Notes: generated from the sequence alone by a model not told the origin. DNA of 64,000 nucleotides from Cyrtodaria siliqua (GCA_037043455.1 JAWPHD010011525.1:1-64000); one strand, 5' to 3'; numbered from the stretch's first letter, positions 22,676 through 33,382 are shown. Numbers and translations are program-made.

Positions 22676-22985
22676 AGATATAGGGTCCTATAGAAACCAT
22701 AGCGTCCAAACGTAATGACATCTTAGGTCCGCACTTTAATACAATGAGCAAAATATAATTAACTATATAATGAAAAAGACAAAATACAACGGAAATGGTG
22801 GTGAAGAAATGTTACCGACTTGGAACGGTCAGTCGGCAATACAGCTTAGCTTGAATCAATGTTGTGTACACAATACACGCTATTATCCTGTAATAGCCCA
22901 AGACAGTGGAAATTCAGCTGCATCCTATTAAAATAAATTCTTTAACAATAAAGTCCATACCCTGAGAAACACAAAGATGTTGTTT
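22676..22985 (-). mobile_element. Family B-like 3' UTR fragment, diverged
   Basis: Starts GAGATATAGGGTCCTATAGAA and keeps the order of the family B UTR, including CGACTTGGAACGGTCAGT near 22820, but with more substitutions and small deletions than the copies at 4733 and 21662. Probably an older copy or subfamily. No coding part. Confidence 0.7.
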
Positions 22986-22994
22986 TAAAGCTAT

Positions 22995-23365
22995 ATAAAA
23001 TAATATATGAAAATCGAACAGGAAAAGCAGCATTCAAGGACAACAGTCAACCACAAACAGACACAGAAAAAAATGAAAAATTTAAAGATGAATCAAATAC
23101 CTAATAAGACAATAGGGCTACAGCCTTGGACCGGTCAGTGGCAAAAAAGGCCGCTGGGGGTTTAAACCAGGTTATAGGGTGCACCATACCTCATACTTAC
23201 CTTACCGTCAACCCAATTAAACAGGACAGTGTAAATAAAGAAGTCCCCACCTTGAACTATTCTCTAACCAACAAGACAGCATTAATAGGCAATATAAGTC
23301 AAACACAAATATGCTCGTGTATATATAAATACAAAAAAACAATAGCCTAGAAAGCCACAAAAAAG
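22995..23365 (-). mobile_element. Family A-like 3' UTR fragment, diverged
   Basis: Minus-strand family A 3' end from AATCGAACAGGAAAAGCAG through the CTTGGACCGGTCAGTGGC core (23113) and TAAACCAGGTTATAGGGTGC to GCCTAGAAAGCCACAA. It ends before the coding region. It abuts the diverged family B fragment with no spacer of note. Confidence 0.75.
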
Positions 23366-23505
23366 GTACTCAGGACTGTTTTTCATTCGATCTTTGGAGA
23401 TCGCCGAGCCCGATACTTACATTTAGTTATCGGTGGTACATTTTCAATTGCTTTTGTTTTCTTACTTAATTTTCGATTCAGTGGTTCCACTACTACGGCC
23501 GGTAA
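23366..23505 (+). repeat. Duplicate of the interior of the adjacent foldback element
   Basis: About 130 bp (AGGACTGTTTTTCATTCGATC, then GAGATCGCCGAGCCCGATAC, then TTTCAATTGCTTTTGT) match 23763-23925 inside the foldback element, with a small insertion in the latter. This copy lies outside the left inverted repeat. Confidence 0.8.
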
Positions 23506-23528
23506 AAGGCTCTGGATGTAATATTTAT

Positions 23529-24235
23529 TTTATGAATATTGAGTTCTGCTCAACCCGGGGCTAGAGGGCGTGAGCGGTAGCTATCATATTTCACTACCGT
23601 TCATACCGTTCATGAACAGTCTCAATCAAACCGAGACTGCAATATTTCGTATGTGTCGATTTCGGCCGTTTACAAAGGTCCACTCTCATACTCTTTTATA
23701 TAGCTCAGTGGCGTTGCTTGTGCAGTGTGGCGGCAGTAAAATGTCTCCCCGTGCTTGCAATCAGGACTGTTATTTCATTTATCCTATTGTGTTATTCATT
23801 TGATCTTTGGAGATCGCTGAGCCCGATACTTATATTTAGTTATTTAGTTATGGGTGGTACACTTTCAATTGCTTTTGTGTTCTTACTTAATTTTCGATTC
23901 GTTGGTTCCAGTACTCCGACCGATCTGGGTATTGTTTAATTTAGTCTTTTGGCTGTTACTTGTGTACGCTAGCTTCATAACCTCTGCTCCAAACTGAATT
24001 CCATTTTGTTTATTTCGCTCTTCGGGGCATAGAATTTTGTTAGATACTGGGACCATACTCGGTTGGATATGGGGAAGGAAAACTCTTATGTCCACCGTGG
24101 AAACGGCAAAACACAACACATACTAAATATTGCATTCTCTGTTTGATTGAGACTCTTCATGAACGGTAGTGAAATATGCTAGCTACCGCTCATGCCCTCT
24201 AGCCCCGGGTTGAGCAGAACTCAATATTCATAAAA
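23529..24235. mobile_element. Foldback/MITE-like element, about 707 bp, with long terminal inverted repeats
   Basis: The left end (TTATGAATATTGAGTTCTGC, then CAACCCGGGGCTAGAGGGCG, then GTAGCTATCATATTTCACTA) is the reverse complement of the right end finishing at 24235; arms are about 100 bp with scattered differences. Each arm carries the small hairpin described at 23617. The interior has no recognisable protein. Part of its right arm type recurs at 33383-33489. Confidence 0.8.
23617..23639. other. Small hairpin, stem CAGTCTC/GAGACTG
   Basis: Seven perfect pairs around the 9-nt loop AATCAAACC, preceded by TTCATGAA. The same hairpin occurs at 33410-33432, and in reverse orientation with a swapped pair (CAGACTC/GAGTCTG) at 11435-11457 and 41291-41313, and at 32859-32880 with the terminal pair lost. 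Confidence 0.9.
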
Positions 24236-24282
24236 TCAATTGTACATATTAATTTTAACCAACTCAAGATGGCATGCATATG

Positions 24283-24545
24283 GACAATATTGCTACCGCC
24301 TTGGAACGGTCAGTGACAAAAAGGCCTCTGGGGGTTTAAACCAGGTTCTAGGGTGCACCAAACCTTAAACTTATCCTACTGTCATCCCAATAAAATAGGA
24401 CATTGTTAATAAAGAAATCCCCGCAATAAACTATTCTCTAACTAAAAAGGCAGCATTAAGAGGCAATATTTTTTTAATGGTTTTACGAAGTTTATGGTAA
24501 CGGTAGCCCTGATGTAGTAGCTTTTTAGTTAGGATTAAGCCGGCT
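24283..24545 (-). mobile_element. Family A fragment: 3' UTR core fused to an RT remnant
   Basis: 24288-24472 matches the family A 3' UTR from the CCTTGGAACGGTCAGTG core to GGCAGCATTAAGAGGCAATA. 24481-24534 then matches the GYRYHKLRKT coding segment on the minus strand (ACGAAGTTTATGGTAACGG). The intervening UTR and C-terminal coding part are deleted. Confidence 0.7.
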
Positions 24546-24914
24546 GATTTGTAACCAGAGGCCTCGTCCGCAATATGGAAACGTAATCCTGGCGGTCAAT
24601 CATCGGTCTATCTTCCTAGCATGTTAAAGAATCATAGAAATCTGTTCGATAGTAAAAGTAGGGTTTGTTATTTGTTCTAAGGATTATAGTCCTTTCTCCT
24701 GTGCAACCGATAGGCCATTCTTAAGGCATAGTAACAATAAAGTTTGCGAGGCGGACTCTGCAATAGTCGCTACGCTACTCTACGGGTTTTTAATAGTGAA
24801 GAAATGTATTCATAGCCTCTATTCTATACATTGAATATTTCCAACACGTGTGTCGCTGTGGTCGGTAGCATATTTGAACTAGTCCGAAAAGTCAAAGTTT
24901 TGCTTACAGCTATA
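24546..24914. other. No gene seen
   Basis: About 370 bp without recognisable coding, repeat or RNA signal. It forms the flank of the inverted DNA-transposon copy; the last bases (CTTACAGCTATA) resemble the flank of copy 1's right end (CACAGCTATA). Confidence 0.5.
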
Positions 24915-25235
24915 GAACCGTTTTATTACCGAGCACAAACTAGTTTTAAACGGTAGCTAAACGAACTTGAAACGCGACACTGAATAAACGCGTTTATCTG
25001 GTTTTCTGTCGATCAGCCAATCAAAATTGAAGGAAAACGTTTCTAAACGTTTTTCTGCTGAAAACTGGTTTGTCTCATTTCGAGATTTTGCGTTTGTAAG
25101 TTTAGCCAATCGGATTGCTAATATCTAGTTTGGCCAAGAAACTGTAAAAGGTGACTAAGCAAACGGGGAAAAAACTTTTTTTTTGCCGTTTGACCAATGA
25201 AAATGCAGATCAGTTAACTAGTACAACATTCCGAA

Positions 25236-25678
25236 TGTAACACTACCATACCCTTTAATAAGTGATGATAATATTTTAATAACAAGTAGTAGAAGTATAT
25301 CACAGTTAATAGTAAATGACCATTATTCTACAATTTGGGATTTGCCTCTCAAATAGCAGATATTATATTAGCTTTCTAAGGTATACAGGGTAGGCGGAGT
25401 ATAGCGTTGATCCAATTGAATAAATGTGTCGAAATCCAATAATATTATGGCACGTGCATGCAGGTATATATTGGCATGTTTAAGTAGAGTTGAGAGTCTG
25501 TAAGAGTCAGAGGTTGTTAGATATTGTCTGAGAATGTAGAGATTTGATGAGTAACATCTGTTAAAATTAATATAAACACTATACGATCAGAAATGGGTTA
25601 GTTTTAAAGATTATTAAAACTTGTGTTTAAAAGTCTGGACTTGTTAATTATTAATGCCCTGGTGACACAGAGTGTTAC
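25236..25678 (+). repeat. 5' LTR of the Gypsy element
   Basis: 443 bp, TGTAACAC to GTGTTACA. From about 25283 on it aligns with 32125-32488. The first 45-50 bp have no clear counterpart at the 3' LTR. It should contain the element's promoter, but no TATA box could be fixed with confidence. Confidence 0.88.
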
Positions 25679-25898
25679 AGGACTTCTTTGGTGCTATCAT
25701 GATCAGGATTATGTGGTAATTCGACATAATTAACACTGCGAACTTGGTGTTGTGGGCAGTTTTTGAACATGTGTGTGGACAATAGTCGATCATAAATGAA
25801 TTTTGTTGACGGTTGGTGACAATTGTGCAATACGTGCAAGAAGAACTGCAGGCATATTCGACTAACGTGAGTAGCTTTACTGTATTACTCTAACAAAT
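25679..25898 (+). promoter_or_regulatory. Gypsy leader with possible primer binding site
   Basis: The leader lies between the LTR and gag. TGGTGCTATCATGATCAG at 25689, ten bases after the LTR, begins with the TGG typical of a tRNA-complementary primer site, but the tRNA was not identified. The gag ATG at 25899 follows AACAAAT. Confidence 0.4.
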
Positions 25899-26819
25899 AT
25901 GGCTGAACAGAAAGAGTTTGCAAATATGTTTAGGGTAATGGGAGACCAGCTTACGGGGTTAACAACAACCATGGGGGCTCAGGGTGTAGCCAAAGTCATT
26001 ACGCCATTTAAGGGGGAAAGCAAATTATTTAAGGATTGGATAAACAGTATTGAGAAATACTATTTGTTAGTTGGCATGGCACATGACAGTATTAAATTGG
26101 TTGCTTATCAGGCAAGTAAGGGTCCCGTTAGTGATTTCTTGAAAAGGTATATGGATGCAAACCCTACACACACATGGGCACAAGTTAAAGCAGAACTTCA
26201 AGCTCGTTTCGCTGAAGTTGTTGACCCACAACATGCACTTTTGTTACTACGCAAAGTCCTTCAAAAACGTAATGAAACAATTCAGGTATATGCCGAACGT
26301 CTTATTGCCTTAGGTGATGATGCCTTTGCAGGGCAGGCCCAAGATGTTAGGGATAGACAATTGATAGGGTATTTTATCGATGGTCTTCATGACGATGGAA
26401 TGAAACTTCGAGTCATGCTAACCAACCCAAGCACGTTGCAAGATGCAATTGCTACTGCAACAGCAGAACAGAACCTTAGAAAGAGGTTTCAGTTAAGGAC
26501 AGGTCATCATTACCAGAATTATAATGAACCGACACATGAACAGCCTATGGAAGTTGACCATTTAAGGAGGCAAAAATGTTCTTATTGTCATAAGAATGGT
26601 CATGTTGTGGACGAGTGTCGAAAGAAAAAACGGGAAGTAAATGCTATTACTGAAAATAAACCTCGTCGTAGGCCGATCGACCGTGCACGGTTAGTGTGCT
26701 GGCAGTGCCAAGAAATAGGTCACTTTGCCAGTGAATGTCGAAATGAGACAAATTGGTCGAACGGACAGCAAGGTAGACTGGCTAGGGGTCAGTTAAAAGA
26801 TTCCGCTCCTCTCATGTAG
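25899..26819 (+). CDS. gag: Gypsy Gag polyprotein
   Basis: 306 codons, uninterrupted. Residues about 35-200 form the retrotransposon capsid-like region (FKGESKLFKDWINSIEKYY, W93, LLLRKVLQKRNETIQVYAERL). Two CCHC zinc knuckles follow: Cys227-Cys230-His235-Cys240 and Cys267-Cys270-His275-Cys280, separated by a basic linker; these bind nucleic acid in the particle. Length and layout are usual for Ty3/Gypsy Gag. Pol follows in another frame about 100 bases on. Gag is the only intact gene of the copy. Confidence 0.92.
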   Translation: MAEQKEFANMFRVMGDQLTGLTTTMGAQGVAKVITPFKGESKLFKDWINSIEKYYLLVGMAHDSIKLVAYQASKGPVSDFLKRYMDANPTHTWAQVKAELQARFAEVVDPQHALLLLRKVLQKRNETIQVYAERLIALGDDAFAGQAQDVRDRQLIGYFIDGLHDDGMKLRVMLTNPSTLQDAIATATAEQNLRKRFQLRTGHHYQNYNEPTHEQPMEVDHLRRQKCSYCHKNGHVVDECRKKKREVNAITENKPRRRPIDRARLVCWQCQEIGHFASECRNETNWSNGQQGRLARGQLKDSAPLM

Positions 26820-26920
26820 AAGCCGGTGGGAGGAGAAATATAAGCAAACCCACATTTAATATTGCATTAACATCAAACCCAAATTCTTGTTTGTTAAGGA
26901 TCCAGAAACAAAAACTTAGG

Positions 26921-28835
26921 GCGTTAATTGACACCGGAAGTGACGTGTCACTAATTAATCGGGACGTTTATGACAAATTTAAACTAAAACCAAAATTAGA
27001 TAAAACTCGCAAAGCTTAATTACAGTCTTTTACCGGAGGTCCGCTTACTTGCGATGGGAGCACAGAAATCATTTTCGAGACAGGTGGTATCAAAATGAGT
27101 CATAACTTTTACGTAGTCAGGGGAATGAATAGGAGAATAATAATAGGAAATGACTGGCTGCTTAATAATGGTGTTCTTATTTATTATGACCTTGGGTGTA
27201 TTAGGGTCGCTGGTAAATATGTACCACTTCAGGAAGATATTCACATTTCATCGATAATTCGATTGAAATCTAAAACTAAACTTCCACCTCAAACGAGCGT
27301 AGTTTGTAATTGTCGAGTTAGAAAAATTCCTAATTTTCAAACAAATGGTCAAACTTACCAAGTTTCAGCAGTTGGACGTGGTTTTCTTAGCTATGAGCCA
27401 GGTTTATTAGTTGCAAATTCAGTTTCAAAAGTAAAAAGAGATAAAATTGTTCCTATTGTGATAACAAACACCACAAACAAAATATTTACCTTAAGGAAAG
27501 GTTGCGCGGTAGCTAAAATAGAATTAATTCAAAATCAACAAATTTCTAGTGTAACTAAGGATCAAAATGGTGATCTTAAGGATCAAAGTGAATTTGATAG
27601 CGTTGATGCTCCCCACGAATTTAAGGCAACATTAATTAAAATACTAAAACAAAATGCTGATCTGCTTGCACAGAAAGATACTGAGTTAAGTCACACAGAA
27701 ACAGTGAAAAATGAAAATTGACACAGGCGAACATAAACCAACTAAATTAAGACCCTACAGAACACCACTAAACAACCGAAAAACAGTTGATCAGGCAATA
27801 GAAGAAATGTTAGATGCAAATATTATTTCCAGATCAAAATCTCCTTGGAGTTTCCCTGTGGTCATTGTAGCTAAAAAGGATGGGTCTAAACGATTTTGTG
27901 TAGATTTTAGGGCCTTAAATAAAATTACAAAATCAAACGCCTACCCTTTGCCATTAGTGGATGACCTATTGGCCCTTTTAGGGAAAGCTAAATACTTCTC
28001 ATTACTAGACCTCATATAAGGTATTGGCAAGTAGTCATGAACGAAGATGATATTGAAAAGACAGCTTTTGCTTGTCATAGAGGGCTATTTCAGTTCAATG
28101 TCATGCCTTTTGGGTTAACCAATGCACCAGCCGTATTTCAAGAACTTATGTCACATGTTCTTGCTGGGTTAGACAGTTACACAACTGCTTATCTTGATGA
28201 CATCTTGATATTCAGTTCTACACTTGAAGAACATTTGGCTCACATTGAAAAAGTATTTCAACGGTTAAGGCAACATCGTTTAAAATTGAAGTTAAAGAAA
28301 TGTAATTTTCTAAAAGCTGAGACTGAGTATTTAGGCTTTGTTATCAATAAAGACGGAATTAAACCTAATCCAAAGAAAGTGGAAGTCATAAAATCGTTAC
28401 CAGCGCCTACCTGTGTAAAAGAGGTACGCAGCTTTATTGGTATGTGCAGTTATTATCGTCGATTTATTCCAAAGTTTTCGGAAATAGCACAACCAATCAT
28501 AATTCTCACAAGAAAATATGCTAAATTTAAGTGGGACGCTAACTGTCAAGAGGCTTTCGAAAGTTTGAAGAACAGTTTAGCGATATTACCAATGTTAGGT
28601 TACCCTGACCCAGGAAAACCTTATATCCTTTATACGGATGCAAGTAACAATTGCATAGGAGCTTGCTTGACACAGCCAGTTGATGAACCAACTGAGGCTG
28701 TTCCTGGTATAAAAAATGAAAAACCCATTCACTTTTTGTCTCACAAGTTGAGTGATACCCAATGTCGTTGGTCTACTATAGAGAAAGAAGCTTTTGCGAT
28801 CCATTACGCTTTGCAGAAGTTAGATCACTTTTGAC
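26921..28835 (+). pseudogene. pol: Gypsy Pol part 1: protease, reverse transcriptase, start of RNase H
   Basis: The aspartic protease motif ALIDTGSDVS is at 26921-26950; a TAA near 27017 breaks it, and the same frame continues to 27721 (FYVVRGMNRRIIIGNDWLL). The RT lies in two frames, 27711-28019 (KDGSKRFCVDFRALNKIT) and 28037-28834 (FNVMPFGLTNAPAVFQ, then the intact catalytic YLDDILIFS). RNase H begins with YILYTDASNNCIG. Frame breaks are seen near 27705, 28015 and 28830. All motifs are standard Ty3/Gypsy; the enzyme chain as a whole is not translatable. Confidence 0.9.
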
Positions 28836-28874
28836 CTTCATAATTAGGTCAGATCACCTTCCATTGAAAAGAAA

Positions 28875-29066
28875 TATAAAAAGATCGGACAGGGAAAGTA
28901 GCATTCAAGGAGGACAGTCAACCACAAAACACAGAAACAAACACGCAAACAGACAAACAAGAAGGCAAAAGCAATAATAAATGCAAACGACATCACAAAC
29001 ACAAAAAGGGTTGACAATAGGGCTACCGCCTTGGAACGGTCAGTGGCAAAGTAGGCCACTGGGGGT
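28875..29066 (-). mobile_element. Family A 3' end inserted in the Gypsy RNase H region
   Basis: About 190 bp from AGAAATATAAAAAGATCGG to CCACTGGGGGTTT, the terminal part of the family A 3' UTR in minus orientation, includes the CCTTGGAACGGTCAGTGGC core. It separates the Gypsy codons for DHLPLK from those for LLDSPMQ. 5'-truncated, no coding sequence. Confidence 0.9.
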
Positions 29067-30456
29067 TTGTTAGATTCCCCTATGCAAAATAAGAAAATTC
29101 AAATGTGGGCTCTCGGTATTGCCGGCTATGACTGCAAATTGGAAACAGGGGTGAACAACAGTGTCGCAGATATGTTATCTCGTTTGCCCTTAGATGCTGT
29201 ACATGAGGATATCGAGGGTTATGACCCTGACATCAATGATAACACCTATCATATTAATGCACTGAATTCGAATAGGTTTGAGCCAAAAAAGGTATGTTAA
29301 GTGCAATGTTAATCTTGAAGATCATTTGCAGAAACCTAAGATCGAACCTGGCATAGACATGGTAACTGAACAGGAAAAAGATGAAATTTTAGTCGAAATC
29401 AAGGCTGGACTTCGAAATGACAAATTAACACCTACCTTAGCAAATAGGCATGTTATTCACGATGATATATTGTACTATATCTCAAACGCTGATTCAGATC
29501 CTATCTTACGTCTTTATCTCCAAAGTCACTTAAGCACTTAAGACCAGAGGTAATTCAGCAAAATCATGACTCTAACGGTCATATGGGTGTTGACAAGACA
29601 TATGACACAATTAAACAGAAGTATTATTGGCCAAACATGTTTAAAGAACTGCTAAATTATGTCTCTAGTTGTATTACCTGTCAAACCAGAAACTTGCAAA
29701 AGATCAAACCTCCATTACAAGAAACCGATATTCCTCCGTACGCTTTTGCAAAGGTAGCTGTAGACGTTTCTGGCCCATATCCAACATCACTATCTGGTAA
29801 CAAGTACATCGTAAGTTTTATCGACCTATTTTCGAGCTTCCCCGAAGCATTTCCCGTACCAGATAAGACCAGATAAGAGTGCTGCGACAATCGCACAAAT
29901 GATAATTGATGAAATATTTCCAAGATACAGGGCTTCGATGGCTCTGATTTCAGACAATGGGTCGGAGTTTATAAATAGAACTGTTAAAGAGACCCTGGCT
30001 ACTTTGAACATTCATCACATTACTACGTCCTATTACCATCCTCAGAGTAATAAAATAGAACGATACCACCGCGTGTTAGGTGATATTTTAGCAAAGAAAT
30101 TGAAGGATAATTTAAATACATGGGATGTGTATTTGAATCAAGCTTTGGCTGCAATTCGCTTTAATGTCAGTGAGTCGTTGAAATTTTCACCATTCTTTCT
30201 ATTATACAATAGGGATGTAGTGTTGCCGATAGACACAATTCTCAAACCGCGCAGAAAATATGTGGGTGAGGATATGCATAAAATCGCATTGGAACAACAA
30301 CATAAATCATTTCTCTTAGTTCATCAAAATCTTAAAGATGCAAAACGCCGACAAGCCAAATATGCAAACAAATATACTAAGCTAGTCACTTTTGAAGTTA
30401 GGGATCCCGTCTATTATAAAAAACACACTCGAAAGAGCAAATTAGAATCAAAATAG
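29067..30456 (+). pseudogene. pol: Gypsy Pol part 2: RNase H end and integrase
   Basis: 29067-29300 finishes RNase H (MWALGIAGYDCKLETG, NSVADMLSR). A linker in another frame (29278-29541) leads to the integrase. Its HHCC zinc finger is split over frame changes near 29540-29690 (His..His, CITC). The catalytic core has Asp in VDVSGPYP, Asp in ISDNGSEF and Glu in KIERYHR, the D,D,E triad. Near 29864-29884 the 10-mer CCAGATAAGA is tandemly repeated, breaking the frame. 29899-30456 gives 185 codons from the second Asp to a basic C-terminus. Confidence 0.88.
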
Positions 30457-31121
30457 AGTCCTTATTATTGCATTATCAAACAAACCACACTTGTCACATA
30501 CATTATCAAAAGCCAGCTCGATGGGTCTGTCACTAAGTTACACGCACACCACCTACGTTTAGCTAATGTGGATGAATGGCAAATACCAACAGATAAGTTA
30601 AGTCATCCAATTAGGAAAGCTAATTATGTAGTTCCACCGATAAGCGATCATACTTCAAACCCCACCTCAGATATATCCGACAGTAAGGATGACGATGAAC
30701 TGCCATTAGCTCCATTAGTCAAATGTTACCGCCAAGAACGTAATAATTCTGACGATGAATCTGACATCCCTTTGATGGAATTACGTAAACGCATTCGTGC
30801 ACAACATAACTCAGATCATGAAAACTCTAAGTCTGACACCAATGTTCCTCATTTGACACCTCCTTCTTTTTCGTCAGATGATAAGGAGATTGTTAAAATG
30901 GAACAACACCCATCTCATTTTCATCAGGTGCCACCAAAGTGAGGGAATCCGATTCGGATAACATGTCAATTAGTTCAGATGAGCCAGATAAAAAGGGAAA
31001 AGAGATTTCTGTTATCTCACGCAAGAAGCGTTTTTCACGAAAAAAATCCGGCAGACAGACACAAAGTGAGAAAATGAGGAAGATGGCAACAGCCATCAAA
31101 GCAATTAGTGATTTGCTTTAG
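30457..31121 (+). pseudogene. Gypsy Pol C-terminal tail
   Basis: Two frames, 30568-30942 and 30939-31121, overlap by a few bases. The first is acidic and Ser/Asp-rich (SDSKDDDELPLAPL, NNSDDESDIPLMELRKRIR), the second strongly basic (KKRFSRKKSGRQ). They follow integrase and probably form its low-complexity tail or a small accessory region. No chromodomain or envelope-like motif was recognised. Confidence 0.55.
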
Positions 31122-32124
31122 GCTTCAAATTTTAAGTTTAAGTTAAGAATCATATTTCTGTATGGTTCAGAAAAAGTTGAGAGTAATACTTTATGAGTAT
31201 TAAGTACTAATACGTCATGCAAACATAAAGCAAACTGAACAGTGAACCCTGACCTCTTAAACTTCCAACTAACAATACAGTCATTCCAATGCAACACCAT
31301 ATTGGGGAATTGAAAACTCAAACTTTCAAAATTGGGGATTTTCATTTGGGACAATTGCCTTAATAGCTCTGGTCACTGAGGATAAAAATGTAAAAACTCT
31401 GTTCTGCCAAAAGTTTTGTGTGAGTATACGGTGAACTCTCAGAGAAGACCGAGAGGTTTCGATGCCGGCTCAGATTTCCGGGCAGCATGTTTTGCTGAAA
31501 AGGGGTCAGCAACCCTTTCATCACGTGATAAGCCAATGGACATAACATACCGTCTGATCTTCACGACACGGTATCTGTGTAAATATCCGGATATATCGAT
31601 ATATGTAGAAATGTAGACACACGTGTAATACGAGACATTATGTAATTGTGAACCATGTATACTAATATATATACTTATATACACTGGTGTTATATAAACT
31701 GGTGACGTCAGTCAAAAATGTTGTAAATAGAACATGTGTAATTTAGATGTACTAACAGTGGTTTAGCCCGAATGCTACCCCATACATAACTTTTACAATA
31801 TTCAAATATTTGCACCAATGTGTGTAAATTTGACCCTGTCGGAAATTAATAGGAATTGTTTTTTGGAAAACAGTACACCTATATCTTTGCTGCAGTCAAT
31901 TAGTTGAGTTACAGGAGAGCTACTGCTAGACGCTAATAGACGCTAATCGTTTACCTATATATAATTGGAATTACGGTACCAGTCGTTATCAGCAACAGGT
32001 GTTCGGAATTACCTATAGGAATTTACATGCTGATATCCTATGGAGTATGTTAACGGATATGTTAACCTGGACAGATTAATGAAATCTCTGCATGCAACTT
32101 TAAAGGGAATTGCGGTTATCTAAA
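31122..32124. other. Gypsy 3' non-coding region
   Basis: About 1 kb with no coding motif between the Pol tail and the recognisable 3' LTR. It probably holds the polypurine tract and the left part of the 3' LTR, but neither could be located: the 5' LTR's first 45-50 bp are not found here. Confidence 0.5.
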
Positions 32125-32488
32125 ATGACCATTATTCTACAATTTGGGATTTGCCTCTCAAATAGCAGATATTATATTAGCTTACTCAGGTATACAGGGT
32201 AGGCGGAGTATAGCATTGATCTAATTGAATAAATGTGTCGAAATCCAATAATATTATGGCACGTGCATGCAGGTATATATTGGCATGTTTAAGTAGAGTT
32301 GAGAGTCTGTGAGAGTCAGAGGTTGTTAGATATTGTCTGAGAATGTAGAGATTTGGTGAGTAACATCTGTTAGAATTAATATAAACACTATACGATCAGA
32401 AAAAGGTTAGTTTTAAAGATTATTAAAACGTGTGTTTAAAAGTCTGGACTTGTTAATTATTAATGCCCTGGTGACACAGAGTGTTACA
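32125..32488 (+). repeat. 3' LTR of the Gypsy element (left edge unresolved)
   Basis: AAATGACCATTATTCTAC to GTGTTACA aligns base for base with 25283-25678 with about ten mismatches. The terminus GTGTTACA is followed by the target duplication CGAA. Confidence 0.9.
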
Positions 32489-32792
32489 CGAAGCGCTAAA
32501 TAAATAATCTAAGTATATAAATATTTCGTAGCATACGCATACTATTTAATTCTAATAGAGATGACACTTTAAGGTATACATGGTGTTGTATAAATATTTA
32601 GTTACATAGCAATACGATACAAGTTTATTTAGCGTTTTTGCATCAATGGAATTAACACTCGGTACCTTGCTTTAAGTGGATTGAATAAACAGCTACCGCG
32701 CCTGAACTGAATGACGCGCTTACTGCGTGTGTGTATACCAGGTATTAATTGTGTAATCGTAATAAATGACACGCTGAACGGCGGAGGATTTT

Positions 32793-32885
32793 TGCTTAAT
32801 AAATGCTGATTAAGGTGATCCTTTGGAAGCAACAAACACAATTAAGAGAATAAAGCAGCAGACTCGGTTTGATTGAGTCTATACA
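32793..32885 (+). repeat. Short hairpin repeat (copy 2), inserted in DNA transposon copy 2
   Basis: TAAGGTGATCCTTTGGAAGC, AACAAACACAATTAAGAG and hairpin 32859-32880. DNA transposon copy 1 lacks it at the equivalent place (about 20035), going from GCGGAGGATT's complement straight to AGTTGACTAT's complement. It replaces or disrupts about 8 bp of the host sequence. Confidence 0.85.
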
Positions 32886-33382
32886 GTTGACTATACACAT
32901 TAAATGTAAATGGTTAAACAATTACAAATGATTATATTTTATTGTGATCACGATCGGGTCATCAAAATCGAGTTAATGCAAATCAGATGTAAATGATCAA
33001 TACAAACTTTACAGATATACTGCTTTTATTGTGCTGATACAGCATGCATATAGCGATACAAACCAATTACAACAAATTAACTTAAAACATATGATAAAAT
33101 TAATATAAATACACAAAACAATTTTAACGAATCGACATATTATGAAAAGTGCATTCCGCGGATCAAACATGTAGCTGTGACAATTACACGCACAATTAAA
33201 TGAGTTAAATACTGTTTATTTATTATCAATTGCATATAATAAAGTATGATTACATTGACAACAACAGCGTTTTGTAGTTTCACATGCATAATGTTATTTT
33301 TGATGTATTTACACACTGCAAACATGGGATTTTGAAATCATATAAATCTTAGATAAATACATTCCGCCGCATGCGGAGGTAG

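Larger units (their letters stand above)
25236..32488 (+). mobile_element. Gypsy-type LTR retrotransposon, decayed, with target duplication CGAA
   Basis: It begins TGTAACAC and ends GTGTTACA, bounded by CGAA at 25232-25235 and 32489-32492. The uninterrupted DNA-transposon copy 1 (near 20310, reverse orientation) shows the empty-site sequence. Order inside is LTR, gag, protease, RT, RNase H, integrase, tail, LTR, the Ty3/Gypsy order. Pol has stops, frameshifts, a 10-bp duplication and an inserted family A fragment, so the copy cannot move on its own. By eye about ten mismatches separate roughly 365 aligned LTR bases. Confidence 0.92.
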
